From the NCBI GenBank assembly GCA_900104375.1, contig LT629302.1, forward strand, positions 2,692,001 through 2,756,000: a stretch of DNA of 64,000 nucleotides. The letters are read 5' to 3'. A model generated the notes under the pieces. It did no database searches and was not told where the DNA came from. It was given only the letters and a program-made list of their open reading frames with translations. A program made the translations under genes and the position numbers. The number at the start of each line of letters is the position of its first letter. The stretch's first letter is position 1. The stretch comes from Flavobacteriaceae bacterium MAR_2010_188. Lineage in GTDB: Bacteria; Bacteroidota; Bacteroidia; Flavobacteriales; Flavobacteriaceae. Below, one piece after another: positions 17,394-25,304 of this stretch.

Positions 17394-19169
17394 ATGACCT
17401 ACGAATTATTGATCAAGAAGTTCATAAGGTGGCGGTATAAATATATCTCCCAAAAGAACCTTGTCTTAATCCTTAGTGTCTTGATCGGACTTATGTCCGG
17501 ACTGGTTTCAGTAATTATCAAAAACATAACCTTCGCCATAGAATGGGTACTAGAGAATAGTGTCTTAATGGCTAAGACCAGCTCCTATTTTATAGTTCCT
17601 ATCGTTGGCCTTTGGTTGGTTTATCTTTTTACCAAACATGTTTCCAAAAAACCTGTAGAACACGCCATACCAAGTATTTTATTTTCAATTTCTAAAAAAA
17701 ACGGAATGGTAGAGCCAAGCAAGATTTGGCTGCCATTGATTACCGCGCCTTTAACTGTAGGTTTTGGAGGTTCTGTAGGATTGCTGGGGCCCGCCATTGC
17801 CTCGGCATCGGCACTAACCTCTACCATTGGACAAATATTGCATTTAGATAGAAGGTCAAGAACGCTTTTAATCGGTTGCGCTGCGGCTGGAGCAATAGCC
17901 ACCATATTTAAATCTCCAATTGCCGCTATCATTTTTGCCATCGAGGTCTTTAGTCTGGACCTTACTTTTATTTCCTTGCTACCACTTTTAGTTGCTTCAG
18001 TTTGTTCGGTACTCACCTCTTACTTTTTTCTGGGCGATGAAGTTTTGTTCGATATTACTATAACTGCGCCTTTTAAATTACGCGATACCTTCTTTTATAT
18101 GGTGTTAGGAGTTGCAACCGGAGTAGCATCGATTTATTTCTCCAAAATGTATTTTGCGGTTCTCAAGTTTTTTGAAAGATTTAAATCGAGCAGGCATCGG
18201 CTGATTGTTGGCGGTCTAGGAATCGGCACCATGCTTTATTTTATACCACCCTTATACGGTGAAGGTTTTGGGTTTCTAAATGATCTCTTTGCCGGCGACC
18301 ATTTAAAGGCAATAGGGAAAACTCCCTTTGATCAATATACCGACAACATTTGGGTGGTCATTGGCCTGCTTATGGGGATTGTAATCTTTAAGGCAATCGC
18401 GATGACCACGACATTTGCAGCGGGTGGTTCAGGCGGAATTATAATCCCTACTCTTGTAATGGGTGGTGCATTAGGGAATGTAGTTGCCAAGATTATAAAC
18501 AATGTAGGTCTCAATCTAACTGCTTCAGAATCTAATTTTACGTTAGTAGGCATGGCCGGACTTATGGCCGGAGTATTGCACGCGCCATTGACCGCTATAT
18601 TCTTAATTGCCGAAATAACCGGAGGATATGAGCTCTTTGTACCCCTGATGATTACCGTGTCGATTTCTTTTTTAATTACCAAAGGAATTTTGGAACATAC
18701 CATTTACACCAAGGAATTGGCAGAAAAAGGCGCCTTGCTTACCCACGATAAAGACCAGAACGTTTTAACTTTGATGTCCTTGGATACCGTAATAGAACAT
18801 AATTTTACCACCTTACACCCAGACATGTCGTTCGGGGATATGCTTCACAAAGGGGTTTCGCAATCGAGTCGCAATCTCTTTCCGGTGGTAGATGATGAAA
18901 ATCATTTGGTAGGAATTATTCTTTTGGACGATATCCGAAATATTATGTTCGACCAAAGTCTGTATGAATCTACCTCGGTTGAAACGTTTATGCACAGTCC
19001 ACCAGATTATATAGACTATGATTTGGATAGTATGAAAACTGTGATGAAGAAATTCCAAGATACAGCGGCTTGGAATTTACCTGTTTTAAAAGATGAAAAG
19101 TATCACGGTTTTATTTCAAAATCTAAATTGCTGACCGCTTACCGACGCGAATTAATTAATTATACTTAA
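17394..19169 (+). CDS. ClC-family chloride channel/transporter with C-terminal CBS pair
   Basis: This is a membrane protein of the ClC fold, with about ten hydrophobic helices in residues 20-435, then two CBS domains (about 460-590; MSFGDMLHKGVSQSSRNLFP... GIILLDDIRNIMF, and PDYIDYDLDSMKTVMKKF). The selectivity-filter region AAGGSGGIIIPTLVMGGALG is present. The helix-F motif, GREGP in exchangers, reads GSVGLLGP, so the gating glutamate (Glu148 in E. coli ClC) is Leu. The proton glutamate (Glu203) aligns with Val in IIFAIEVFS. The protein is therefore more likely a passive anion channel than a proton exchanger. The downstream small membrane gene is 10 bp away. Confidence 0.9.
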   Translation: MTYELLIKKFIRWRYKYISQKNLVLILSVLIGLMSGLVSVIIKNITFAIEWVLENSVLMAKTSSYFIVPIVGLWLVYLFTKHVSKKPVEHAIPSILFSISKKNGMVEPSKIWLPLITAPLTVGFGGSVGLLGPAIASASALTSTIGQILHLDRRSRTLLIGCAAAGAIATIFKSPIAAIIFAIEVFSLDLTFISLLPLLVASVCSVLTSYFFLGDEVLFDITITAPFKLRDTFFYMVLGVATGVASIYFSKMYFAVLKFFERFKSSRHRLIVGGLGIGTMLYFIPPLYGEGFGFLNDLFAGDHLKAIGKTPFDQYTDNIWVVIGLLMGIVIFKAIAMTTTFAAGGSGGIIIPTLVMGGALGNVVAKIINNVGLNLTASESNFTLVGMAGLMAGVLHAPLTAIFLIAEITGGYELFVPLMITVSISFLITKGILEHTIYTKELAEKGALLTHDKDQNVLTLMSLDTVIEHNFTTLHPDMSFGDMLHKGVSQSSRNLFPVVDDENHLVGIILLDDIRNIMFDQSLYESTSVETFMHSPPDYIDYDLDSMKTVMKKFQDTAAWNLPVLKDEKYHGFISKSKLLTAYRRELINYT

Positions 19170-19179
19170 AATATTCAAT

Positions 19180-19410
19180 TTGAAAAATCTCATTATTCTT
19201 TTTACCATACTTTCCATCGGAAGCATTTTTACAGGATTTATCTGGACTTCTGAGTATTCCCAGAAAATGATCGGTTTTGGAGTGGTTGGGTTATTCATTA
19301 TCGTGTTTCCTTTATTTATCTATTATCGTTGGAAAGGAAAGAACATCAAAGACTATATGCTTACTAAAGAGAACATTGAAAAAATGAGGGATAACAACCA
19401 AAAGCGTTGA
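19180..19410 (+). CDS. Small two-helix membrane protein, 76 aa, TTG start
   Basis: This frame begins with TTG (TTGAAAAATC) 10 bp after the ClC stop; no ATG is available near the N-terminus. It shows two hydrophobic helices (LIILFTILSIGSIFTGFIW and IGFGVVGLFIIVFPLFIYY) and a basic cytoplasmic tail RWKGKNIKDYMLTKENIEKM. I do not recognise a named family. The tight spacing suggests co-transcription with the ClC gene, perhaps as an accessory membrane protein, but this is inference. Confidence 0.7.
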   Translation: MKNLIILFTILSIGSIFTGFIWTSEYSQKMIGFGVVGLFIIVFPLFIYYRWKGKNIKDYMLTKENIEKMRDNNQKR

Positions 19411-19459
19411 TTTTCTGACCATTTATAAATTAGGTCTTCTACGCATAAATTTTTTATAT

Positions 19460-19467
19460 TACATTTG
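19460..19467 (+). promoter_or_regulatory. -7 element of the cold-shock gene
   Basis: TACATTTG, a perfect TAnnTTTG, followed by a 26-nt AT-rich leader before the ATG at 19494. Confidence 0.5.
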
Positions 19468-19493
19468 TACTTTAATTTTTATTTTTATTTATA

Positions 19494-19685
19494 ATGACTG
19501 GAACAGTTAAATTTTTCAATGATTCAAAAGGATTTGGATTCATTACAAACGACGAAACAGGAAAGGACATTTTCGTTCACATCTCTAACCTCAACAATGT
19601 TGAATTAAGGGAGGGCGATAGTGTACAGTACAACGAAGAAGAAGGAAGAAAAGGCAAGGTTGCCGCCAACGTGCAGGTAATCTAA
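19494..19685 (+). CDS. CspA-type cold-shock domain protein, 63 aa
   Basis: This is a single cold-shock OB fold that binds single-stranded RNA or DNA. It starts MTGTVKFFNDSKGFGFI, which contains RNP1 (KGFGFI), followed by RNP2 (DIFVH, about residues 25-29). GDSVQYNEEEGRKGKVAANV completes the fold. The length is typical for the shortest Csp proteins. It is monocistronic, with its own -7 element and a strong terminator at 19715. It probably acts as an RNA chaperone; cold induction cannot be read from the sequence. Confidence 0.95.
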   Translation: MTGTVKFFNDSKGFGFITNDETGKDIFVHISNLNNVELREGDSVQYNEEEGRKGKVAANVQVI

Positions 19686-19714
19686 TTGTTTATATCTTTT
19701 ATTAAGGTTTCAAG

Positions 19715-19745
19715 GTCCCGACTATAAATGTCGGGACTTTTTTTT
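19715..19745 (+). terminator. Intrinsic terminator of the cold-shock gene
   Basis: Perfect 8-bp stem GTCCCGAC / GTCGGGAC, loop TATAAAT, followed by eight T. It touches the 3' end of the convergent tadA gene but lacks a T tract in that direction. Confidence 0.92.
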
Positions 19746-20193
19746 AGTTAAGATTTCTCTTTTCAATAAAAAACCTAGTAAGCAATTCCGAAGCATTTTC
19801 AGCTAAAACACCACCAGTTACTTTCGTTTTAGGATGAAGTTGGATACCATGCTTTATAAAACCTCTTTCTTCGTCCCTTGCCCCATAAATAAGGTTAGAA
19901 ATCTGCGACCAATAAAGAGCGCCGGCACACATTTGGCAAGGCTCCAAGGTGACGTATATTTTACAGTTAAGTAGATACTTTCCGCCTAAAAAATTAGAGG
20001 CAGATGTTATGGCCTGCATCTCGGCATGGGCAGTAACATCGTTAAGCATCTCGGTTAGGTTATGAGCTCTAGCAATAATTCTATCCTGCACAACGATTAT
20101 CGCGCCTACCGGGATTTCCCCTTTTTCGTAGGCAGCTTCAGCTTCCTCCAAAGCCTTTTTCATAAAATATTCGTCGGTAAAAATGTTTTCCAT
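19744..20193 (-). CDS. tadA: tRNA adenosine(34) deaminase
   Basis: This is a zinc-dependent deaminase that makes inosine at the wobble position of tRNA-Arg(ACG). The zinc and catalytic motifs are HAEMQAI (about residues 57-63) and the Cys pair in TLEPCQMCAGAL (about 84-95). The frame can be extended upstream to a TTG at 20220, but the ATG at 20193 (MENIFTDEYFMKKALEEA) matches the usual family N-terminus and follows a near-consensus -7 (TATTTTTA, 5 nt away). The resulting protein is 149 residues, normal for TadA. Confidence 0.93.
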   Translation of the reverse strand: MENIFTDEYFMKKALEEAEAAYEKGEIPVGAIIVVQDRIIARAHNLTEMLNDVTAHAEMQAITSASNFLGGKYLLNCKIYVTLEPCQMCAGALYWSQISNLIYGARDEERGFIKHGIQLHPKTKVTGGVLAENASELLTRFFIEKRNLN

Positions 20194-20221
20194 CTTGGTA
20201 AAAATACGAAACTCATACAAT

Positions 20222-20281
20222 GAAATCGAAATTGAAGTCGAAGTCGAAGTCGAAATTGAAATCGAAATCGAAATTGAAAAC
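20222..20281 (+). repeat. Hexanucleotide tandem repeat, about 10 units
   Basis: Ten consecutive 6-bp units of consensus GAARTY (GAAATC, GAAATT, GAAGTC variants, then GAAAAC). It lies just upstream of tadA and has no ATG or coding signature. Confidence 0.85.
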
Positions 20282-20335
20282 GAATTGAATACGAAGTGGA
20301 ACTCGATAACTAGAAAGAAAATTCTAACTTCTTAA

Positions 20336-20370
20336 TTCGTTATTCGTTATTCGTTATTCGTTATTCGTTA
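20336..20370 (+). repeat. Heptanucleotide tandem repeat, five perfect copies
   Basis: Five exact copies of TTCGTTA. It lies 54 bp after the hexamer repeat, in the tadA-dxs intergenic region. Confidence 0.92.
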
Positions 20371-20498
20371 TTAGATTATTCATCTTTTTAGGCAGGGAAC
20401 AACGCAATCCGCATTCGACAATCATTTAGACTTACATCTGAATTCTGAATGTAAAATTTCTAGCAAAGCATTTAAAAATTTTCTTCGATTAATAGTCC

Positions 20499-20506
20499 TA
20501 TTTTTG
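20499..20506 (+). promoter_or_regulatory. -7 element of dxs
   Basis: TATTTTTG, a perfect TAnnTTTG, 6 nt before the ATG at 20513. Confidence 0.55.
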
Positions 20507-20512
20507 CAAAAG

Positions 20513-22300
20513 ATGGAAAACAACTACTCAATATTGGATAAAATAGCGCTTCCCGAAGACCTAAGGAAACTTATGCGAGGTGAATTGCCGCAACTTGCCC
20601 AAGACTTGCGTCAATTTATTATTGATATTGTTGCGACTAAGGAAGGGCATCTAGGCGCGAGTTTAGGAGTAGTAGAATTAACCATTGCTCTCCATTACGT
20701 ATTTAATACGCCAAACGATAAAATTGTTTGGGATGTTGGGCATCAAGCCTACGGGCACAAAATCCTAACCGGAAGAAAAAATATATTCGACACCAATCGA
20801 CAATTTAAAGGTATTAGTGGATTTCCGAAAATTTCTGAAAGCGAGTTCGATACTTTCGGAACGGGGCATTCTTCAACTTCAATATCTGCTGCTTTAGGAA
20901 TGGCCATTGCTTCAAAACTTAATGGTGAACACAATCGACAACATATCGCAGTGATCGGAGATGCTTCAATTGCCAGCGGAATGGCGTTTGAAGGTCTTAA
21001 CCACGCCGGTGTCTCCGATACAAATCTGTTGGTAATACTCAATGATAATTCCATCGGAATCGACCCAAGTGTAGGTGCTCTCAAAGAATATTTGACCAAC
21101 GTTAAGAAAGAAAAAAATAAACAGGATAATATTTTTGAAGCTTTGGATTTCGATTATTCGGGTCCAATTGACGGGCATGATTTAAATATTTTGATACCGG
21201 AACTAGAACGATTAAAATCGGTTGAAGGTCCCAAATTGCTTCATATTGTTACAACTAAGGGCAAAGGATTAAGGCAAGCAGAAGAGAATCAGGTGAAATA
21301 CCACGCTCCCGGTAAATTCGACTCGAAGACTGGAGAACTTGCGATTGCCGATAGCGCTAGAAAACCTCCTAAATTTCAAGACGTATTTGGACTTACGCTG
21401 GCAGAATTAGCCGAAACCAATGATAAGATAATCGGTATTACTCCGGCCATGCCAACTGGGAGTTCGCTTCTTTATATGATGAAGAAATTTCCTGAACGTG
21501 CTTTTGACGTAGGGATTGCCGAGCAACACGCGGTAACGTTCGCGGCAGGGCTCGCAACCCAAGGTTTTGTGGTTTTTTGCACAATCTACTCAACGTTTCT
21601 CCAGCGCGCTTATGATCAAGTTATCCATGATGTAGCGTTACAAAATTTACCCGTAATATTTTGTATAGACCGTGCTGGCCTAGTGGGACAAGACGGAGCA
21701 ACCCACCACGGAGTTTTCGATATTTCCTATCTACGTTGCATTCCCAATTTTATCATTGCGGCGCCGAGAAATGAAATGGAACTAAGAAATTTGATGTATA
21801 CCGCACAATTAGGTCTTAATAACCCGATTGCAATAAGGTATCCGCGCGGTCGTGGAAAGACTTTGGATTGGAAACGACCATTTCAAAAAATAGAGATTGG
21901 CAAAGGAATTTGTTTGGTAAAAGGAACTGAAATTGCAATTTTATCTTATGGTTTTATCGGGGAAACCATTACGGCTATCCTTGCAGATACCGACCATCGA
22001 GAAAAAATCGGGCATTATGATATGCGTTTCGCTAAACCATTAGATAAAGAACTTCTTCACGAAATTTTCAAAACTTACAAAACGATTATGACCGTAGAAG
22101 ATGGCGCGATTATCGGTGGTTTTGGTTCAGCCATTTTAGAATTTGCTAATGCTGAAGGCTATAAGCAAGACATTAAAATCTTGGGAATAAAAGATGAATT
22201 TATCGAACATGGCAGCGTAGAAGAACTTCAACACTACGTTAGGATGGACCAAGATTCGCTAAAAACTACAATTAACGAACTCCTAGTTTTGAAAGATTAG
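20513..22300 (+). CDS. dxs: 1-deoxy-D-xylulose-5-phosphate synthase
   Basis: This is the first enzyme of the MEP isoprenoid pathway, condensing pyruvate and glyceraldehyde 3-phosphate on thiamine diphosphate. The N-terminal half has GHLGASLGVVELTIALHYVF, WDVGHQAYGHKILTGR and the ThDP/Mg motif GDASIASGMAFEGLNHAG. The middle has the catalytic Glu region (FDVGIAEQHAVTFAAGLA) and the C-terminal transketolase domain has IRYPRGRG. ATG 20513 (MENNYSILDKI) is preferred over an in-frame TTG at 20504 because that TTG lies within the -7 element. The 595-residue product is slightly shorter than E. coli Dxs. Its 3' end overlaps the opposite small gene by 29 bp. Confidence 0.96.
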   Translation: MENNYSILDKIALPEDLRKLMRGELPQLAQDLRQFIIDIVATKEGHLGASLGVVELTIALHYVFNTPNDKIVWDVGHQAYGHKILTGRKNIFDTNRQFKGISGFPKISESEFDTFGTGHSSTSISAALGMAIASKLNGEHNRQHIAVIGDASIASGMAFEGLNHAGVSDTNLLVILNDNSIGIDPSVGALKEYLTNVKKEKNKQDNIFEALDFDYSGPIDGHDLNILIPELERLKSVEGPKLLHIVTTKGKGLRQAEENQVKYHAPGKFDSKTGELAIADSARKPPKFQDVFGLTLAELAETNDKIIGITPAMPTGSSLLYMMKKFPERAFDVGIAEQHAVTFAAGLATQGFVVFCTIYSTFLQRAYDQVIHDVALQNLPVIFCIDRAGLVGQDGATHHGVFDISYLRCIPNFIIAAPRNEMELRNLMYTAQLGLNNPIAIRYPRGRGKTLDWKRPFQKIEIGKGICLVKGTEIAILSYGFIGETITAILADTDHREKIGHYDMRFAKPLDKELLHEIFKTYKTIMTVEDGAIIGGFGSAILEFANAEGYKQDIKILGIKDEFIEHGSVEELQHYVRMDQDSLKTTINELLVLKD

Positions 22301-22454
22301 TCGCCAAATCGTGACGTGGCTTTTCTGATTTTTTCTTTGTAGCTACGTGCTGCTTAGGTTTTTCTTCAACTCCAGAAGAAAAATTATTCAACAACACTAG
22401 AATAGCTATAGTGACCGCAAAGATTACGAAGGCTCCTATGATATTCTTTTTCAA
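22272..22454 (-). CDS. Small one-pass membrane protein, 60 aa, TTG start
   Basis: This frame starts with TTG (TTGAAAAAGAA) and encodes a short basic N-terminus, one hydrophobic helix (IIGAFVIFAVTIAILVLL) and a Lys-rich soluble tail (EEKPKQHVATKKKSEKPRHD). The 3' end runs 29 bp into the end of dxs on the opposite strand. I do not recognise a family. The good membrane-anchor composition favours a real gene, but the TTG start and antisense overlap leave doubt. Confidence 0.5.
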   Translation of the reverse strand: MKKNIIGAFVIFAVTIAILVLLNNFSSGVEEKPKQHVATKKKSEKPRHDLATNLSKLGVR

Positions 22455-22542
22455 AATTAAAAGGTATTATAAAGGGAGTTTAAGTAATAATTTGATTATC
22501 AAAACATTAACTCCCAGAAATATTCTATTTCAAAGGTTATAC

Positions 22543-25290
22543 TTAATGAACGATCATACGTTTTGTTTCCATATAATTATCAACAGATATGTTAACAAGG
22601 TACATTCCAGAACTTAAATTCGTTTTTAGTTGGATCTTCCTGTAGCTCAACTGCTTATCTACAGTATAAAGTTTTTTTCCGGTTAAATTGTAGACTTCAA
22701 TTTTAGCCTCGCCGGTAATCTTGTTAGACTGAAGAAATACGGATCCGTTGCTGATTGTCGGGAACAATTTTATATTATTCTTATCTTTTTTTAAATCAGC
22801 AATTCCTAACGAACTAGAAGAGAAATGGCTGGTAAAAAATCCTCGACCATGAGTCGTCGCCAGGATTAAATTATCTGAAGGCCTTAAGTCTAAATCAACC
22901 ACCGTAACATCTCTCATGCCATTATAAGATTGTATCCAGGTTGGATTGGCTACCGTAAAATCGGTGGTCTTCCAAATTCCAAGATCAGTTCCTATAATAA
23001 CTTCTTCAGGAGATAAAGGATTTTGAAGGATACATTTTACCGGAAGGTCTGGAAGATTTCCTTCAATACTTCTCCAAGTTGCACCTGCATCTGCAGAATG
23101 CCAGATATTCTTGACACCGTAATTATGCATGGTCAAGAAAATTTCGGATTCACCTTTACCAAATTCTATATCAGAAATACTCCCGACAAAAGCTGGACCA
23201 GTGATATCCGTCCAAGCATTGGTGGTCCCTCCTATTACTTTTAGAAGCTTACCGGTTTTGGTGCCAATGTATAGATTACTGGTTGTAAGTCCATAAGGCG
23301 AAATCTTCATCGCCGAAGGAGCGGAATTTAAAAGCGGGTTGGTAATGAATTCTGTTTTGATTCCTGTGGAGCCCGCAACAAAATTGGAGATTTTTTCAAT
23401 TTGATAGGTACTACCGTTCGAAGCATTAGAGTAAAAAATATCAAGATTTTTATCGAGCTCAGCGATATTAATAAAGTTTCCATTGTAGGTTCCATTTGTT
23501 CTTGTTGTTGCTAGTTTATAAGTTTGGGTTATTTCTGGGTAATTTACAAATCGGTGATCATTGTAGTAATAAGATTGAATCATGTATCCGTGCTCACCGT
23601 TTATTTCGGTATATCCGCCATCTCCTCCAAACCAGTCACTGAATGAGTTAGAACCTTGATTGGCTTCAAGCTTAATTTGGGTACCATTGTCTTGCGCTCC
23701 ACCTGCAAAGGATTCGAAACCATCGGAACTTGTATCTAGTGTGCCATAATAAAATTGAATGGTGCTGTATCCTTTATTTCTTTCTTGAATTGCGCTTGTA
23801 CTAGTTGATGCTTCTGCAATGTTATTTGTATAATAGATTCCTCCATCATTACCGAAAACAATTTGTTCTTCCTTACCCGGTCTAAAAACCACCGCGTGGT
23901 GATCGGCATGTACAACAGAGACAGTGACATTAGACAAAGTTGAAGCATTGGTCCACTTGCTCAATTGGGTCCAATTAGTTCCGTTATCGGCAGTTTTGAA
24001 AAGGTTAATCCCGCCAACGTATAAATTATCTTTAGAATCTGCTTCAATTACTAGATTGTAAAAAGCTTGACTCCTAGTATAATCAGCGTCTGGGACACCT
24101 GCATCTGGGTCAGCAGGTTCATCCATTACGGTAAATGTTTTAAATCCGTCTGTACTTTTAAAAAGATCAACTTTGTTACTAATATCTGCAGCAATCCACA
24201 TTTTGTTAGGATCCGTAGAAGAAATTTCTAATTCTGTCCTTCTTGCATTTGGGATGGTGTTGATCAAGGTGAAATTAGTTCCGTCGGTAGATTTATAGAT
24301 GCTCCCACCCAAGGTACCATCTAAATCCCTTGTGGTAGTAATCCAGACATTATTGTCGGTATCGATTTCTATATCATTTGGATTTATAAATCTTCCGTTG
24401 CTACCTTTAATATCTAAGCGAGTCCAGCTTGCGCCGTTATCAGTAGACTTAATAACACCCATCGCGTTCCAGCCCATAGTTTGTCTTGGAGAATCTGCAT
24501 ATTTAAATAGGGCAGTAGAAACGGCCGCATAGATTTCAGTAGTATTACCAACATCCCTTGTAACTAAATCATTGATATAAAAAACACCTTCAACATGAAT
24601 CCCGGAAATACCTGAATAACCTCCAACAATCTTGGTCCAGCTGCTTCCACCATTAGTCGATTTCCAGATTCCGCTACCAACGGCATCGCCACTAGTGTAG
24701 GATTCTCCGGTACCGATGTACATGATATTAGAGTTGTTTGGATCATACGTAATAACGCTGACTGATAAAGAACCATCGATGCCGGCAACTAATTTCCAAG
24801 TTGAATTGGCATTGGTAATGTCGTCATTCACCCAAAGTCCGCCAGCAACACCGCCAGCAAATACCCTATTTTTATCAGCATCATTAGGGTCAAACATAAT
24901 TCCTCTAGTTCTTCCGCCTTCATCATTTGGGCCTCTGTCAATCCATGGAGATTCGGCATCACCTGCACCTCTACTCACATCACGAGCTGCATCCAATTGA
25001 TTTTTTATTTTTTCCAATCTTTCTGGCATAGGTCGACCAGTTTGCGGATCCATAGTAAATTCGAACAGTTGTTCGTTATATTTATTTGGCGGTAATCCTT
25101 GATTATAACGCTCCGCTTTAGATAAATTTTGAGTGTTCTTAAAAGGACTATTTGCTAAAGAAGTAAGATGAGAATCCCTTAAAATTTCAGTCTGGGTCAA
25201 GGGTTTTGATTCTTCTGATGGAAGAAAAAAGGCAAGGGCGGTTAGTGCGACGATCGCTAGTGCGCCAAAGAGGGTAGATAAATGTTTCAT
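22543..25290 (-). CDS. Type IX-secreted sialidase/Vps10-like beta-propeller protein, 915 aa
   Basis: A signal peptide (about residues 1-22, LFGALAIVALTALAFFLP) is followed by repeated propeller blades with the Asp-box pattern: STNGGSSWTKI, STDNGASWTRL, SADAGATWRSI and TADNGTNWTQL. The last 75 residues form a type A sorting domain for the type IX secretion system (LFPTISNGSVFLQSNKITGE, then KIEVYNLTGKKLY, ending in SGMYLVNISVDNYMETKRMIVH), so it is exported and released or anchored at the surface. Enzymatic activity is uncertain; similar propellers are glycosidase-like or structural. It lies 14 bp downstream of dgt on the same strand. Confidence 0.9.
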   Translation of the reverse strand: MKHLSTLFGALAIVALTALAFFLPSEESKPLTQTEILRDSHLTSLANSPFKNTQNLSKAERYNQGLPPNKYNEQLFEFTMDPQTGRPMPERLEKIKNQLDAARDVSRGAGDAESPWIDRGPNDEGGRTRGIMFDPNDADKNRVFAGGVAGGLWVNDDITNANSTWKLVAGIDGSLSVSVITYDPNNSNIMYIGTGESYTSGDAVGSGIWKSTNGGSSWTKIVGGYSGISGIHVEGVFYINDLVTRDVGNTTEIYAAVSTALFKYADSPRQTMGWNAMGVIKSTDNGASWTRLDIKGSNGRFINPNDIEIDTDNNVWITTTRDLDGTLGGSIYKSTDGTNFTLINTIPNARRTELEISSTDPNKMWIAADISNKVDLFKSTDGFKTFTVMDEPADPDAGVPDADYTRSQAFYNLVIEADSKDNLYVGGINLFKTADNGTNWTQLSKWTNASTLSNVTVSVVHADHHAVVFRPGKEEQIVFGNDGGIYYTNNIAEASTSTSAIQERNKGYSTIQFYYGTLDTSSDGFESFAGGAQDNGTQIKLEANQGSNSFSDWFGGDGGYTEINGEHGYMIQSYYYNDHRFVNYPEITQTYKLATTRTNGTYNGNFINIAELDKNLDIFYSNASNGSTYQIEKISNFVAGSTGIKTEFITNPLLNSAPSAMKISPYGLTTSNLYIGTKTGKLLKVIGGTTNAWTDITGPAFVGSISDIEFGKGESEIFLTMHNYGVKNIWHSADAGATWRSIEGNLPDLPVKCILQNPLSPEEVIIGTDLGIWKTTDFTVANPTWIQSYNGMRDVTVVDLDLRPSDNLILATTHGRGFFTSHFSSSSLGIADLKKDKNNIKLFPTISNGSVFLQSNKITGEAKIEVYNLTGKKLYTVDKQLSYRKIQLKTNLSSGMYLVNISVDNYMETKRMIVH

Positions 25291-25304
25291 ATAGATTTGG
25301 GGGA

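Noticed and set aside
20222-20370. CRISPR array
   Set aside because: Units are 6-7 bp with no spacers; these are simple tandem repeats.
22411-22617. 68-residue plus-strand frame near the end of dxs
   Set aside because: It overlaps two minus-strand genes and has no recognisable features.
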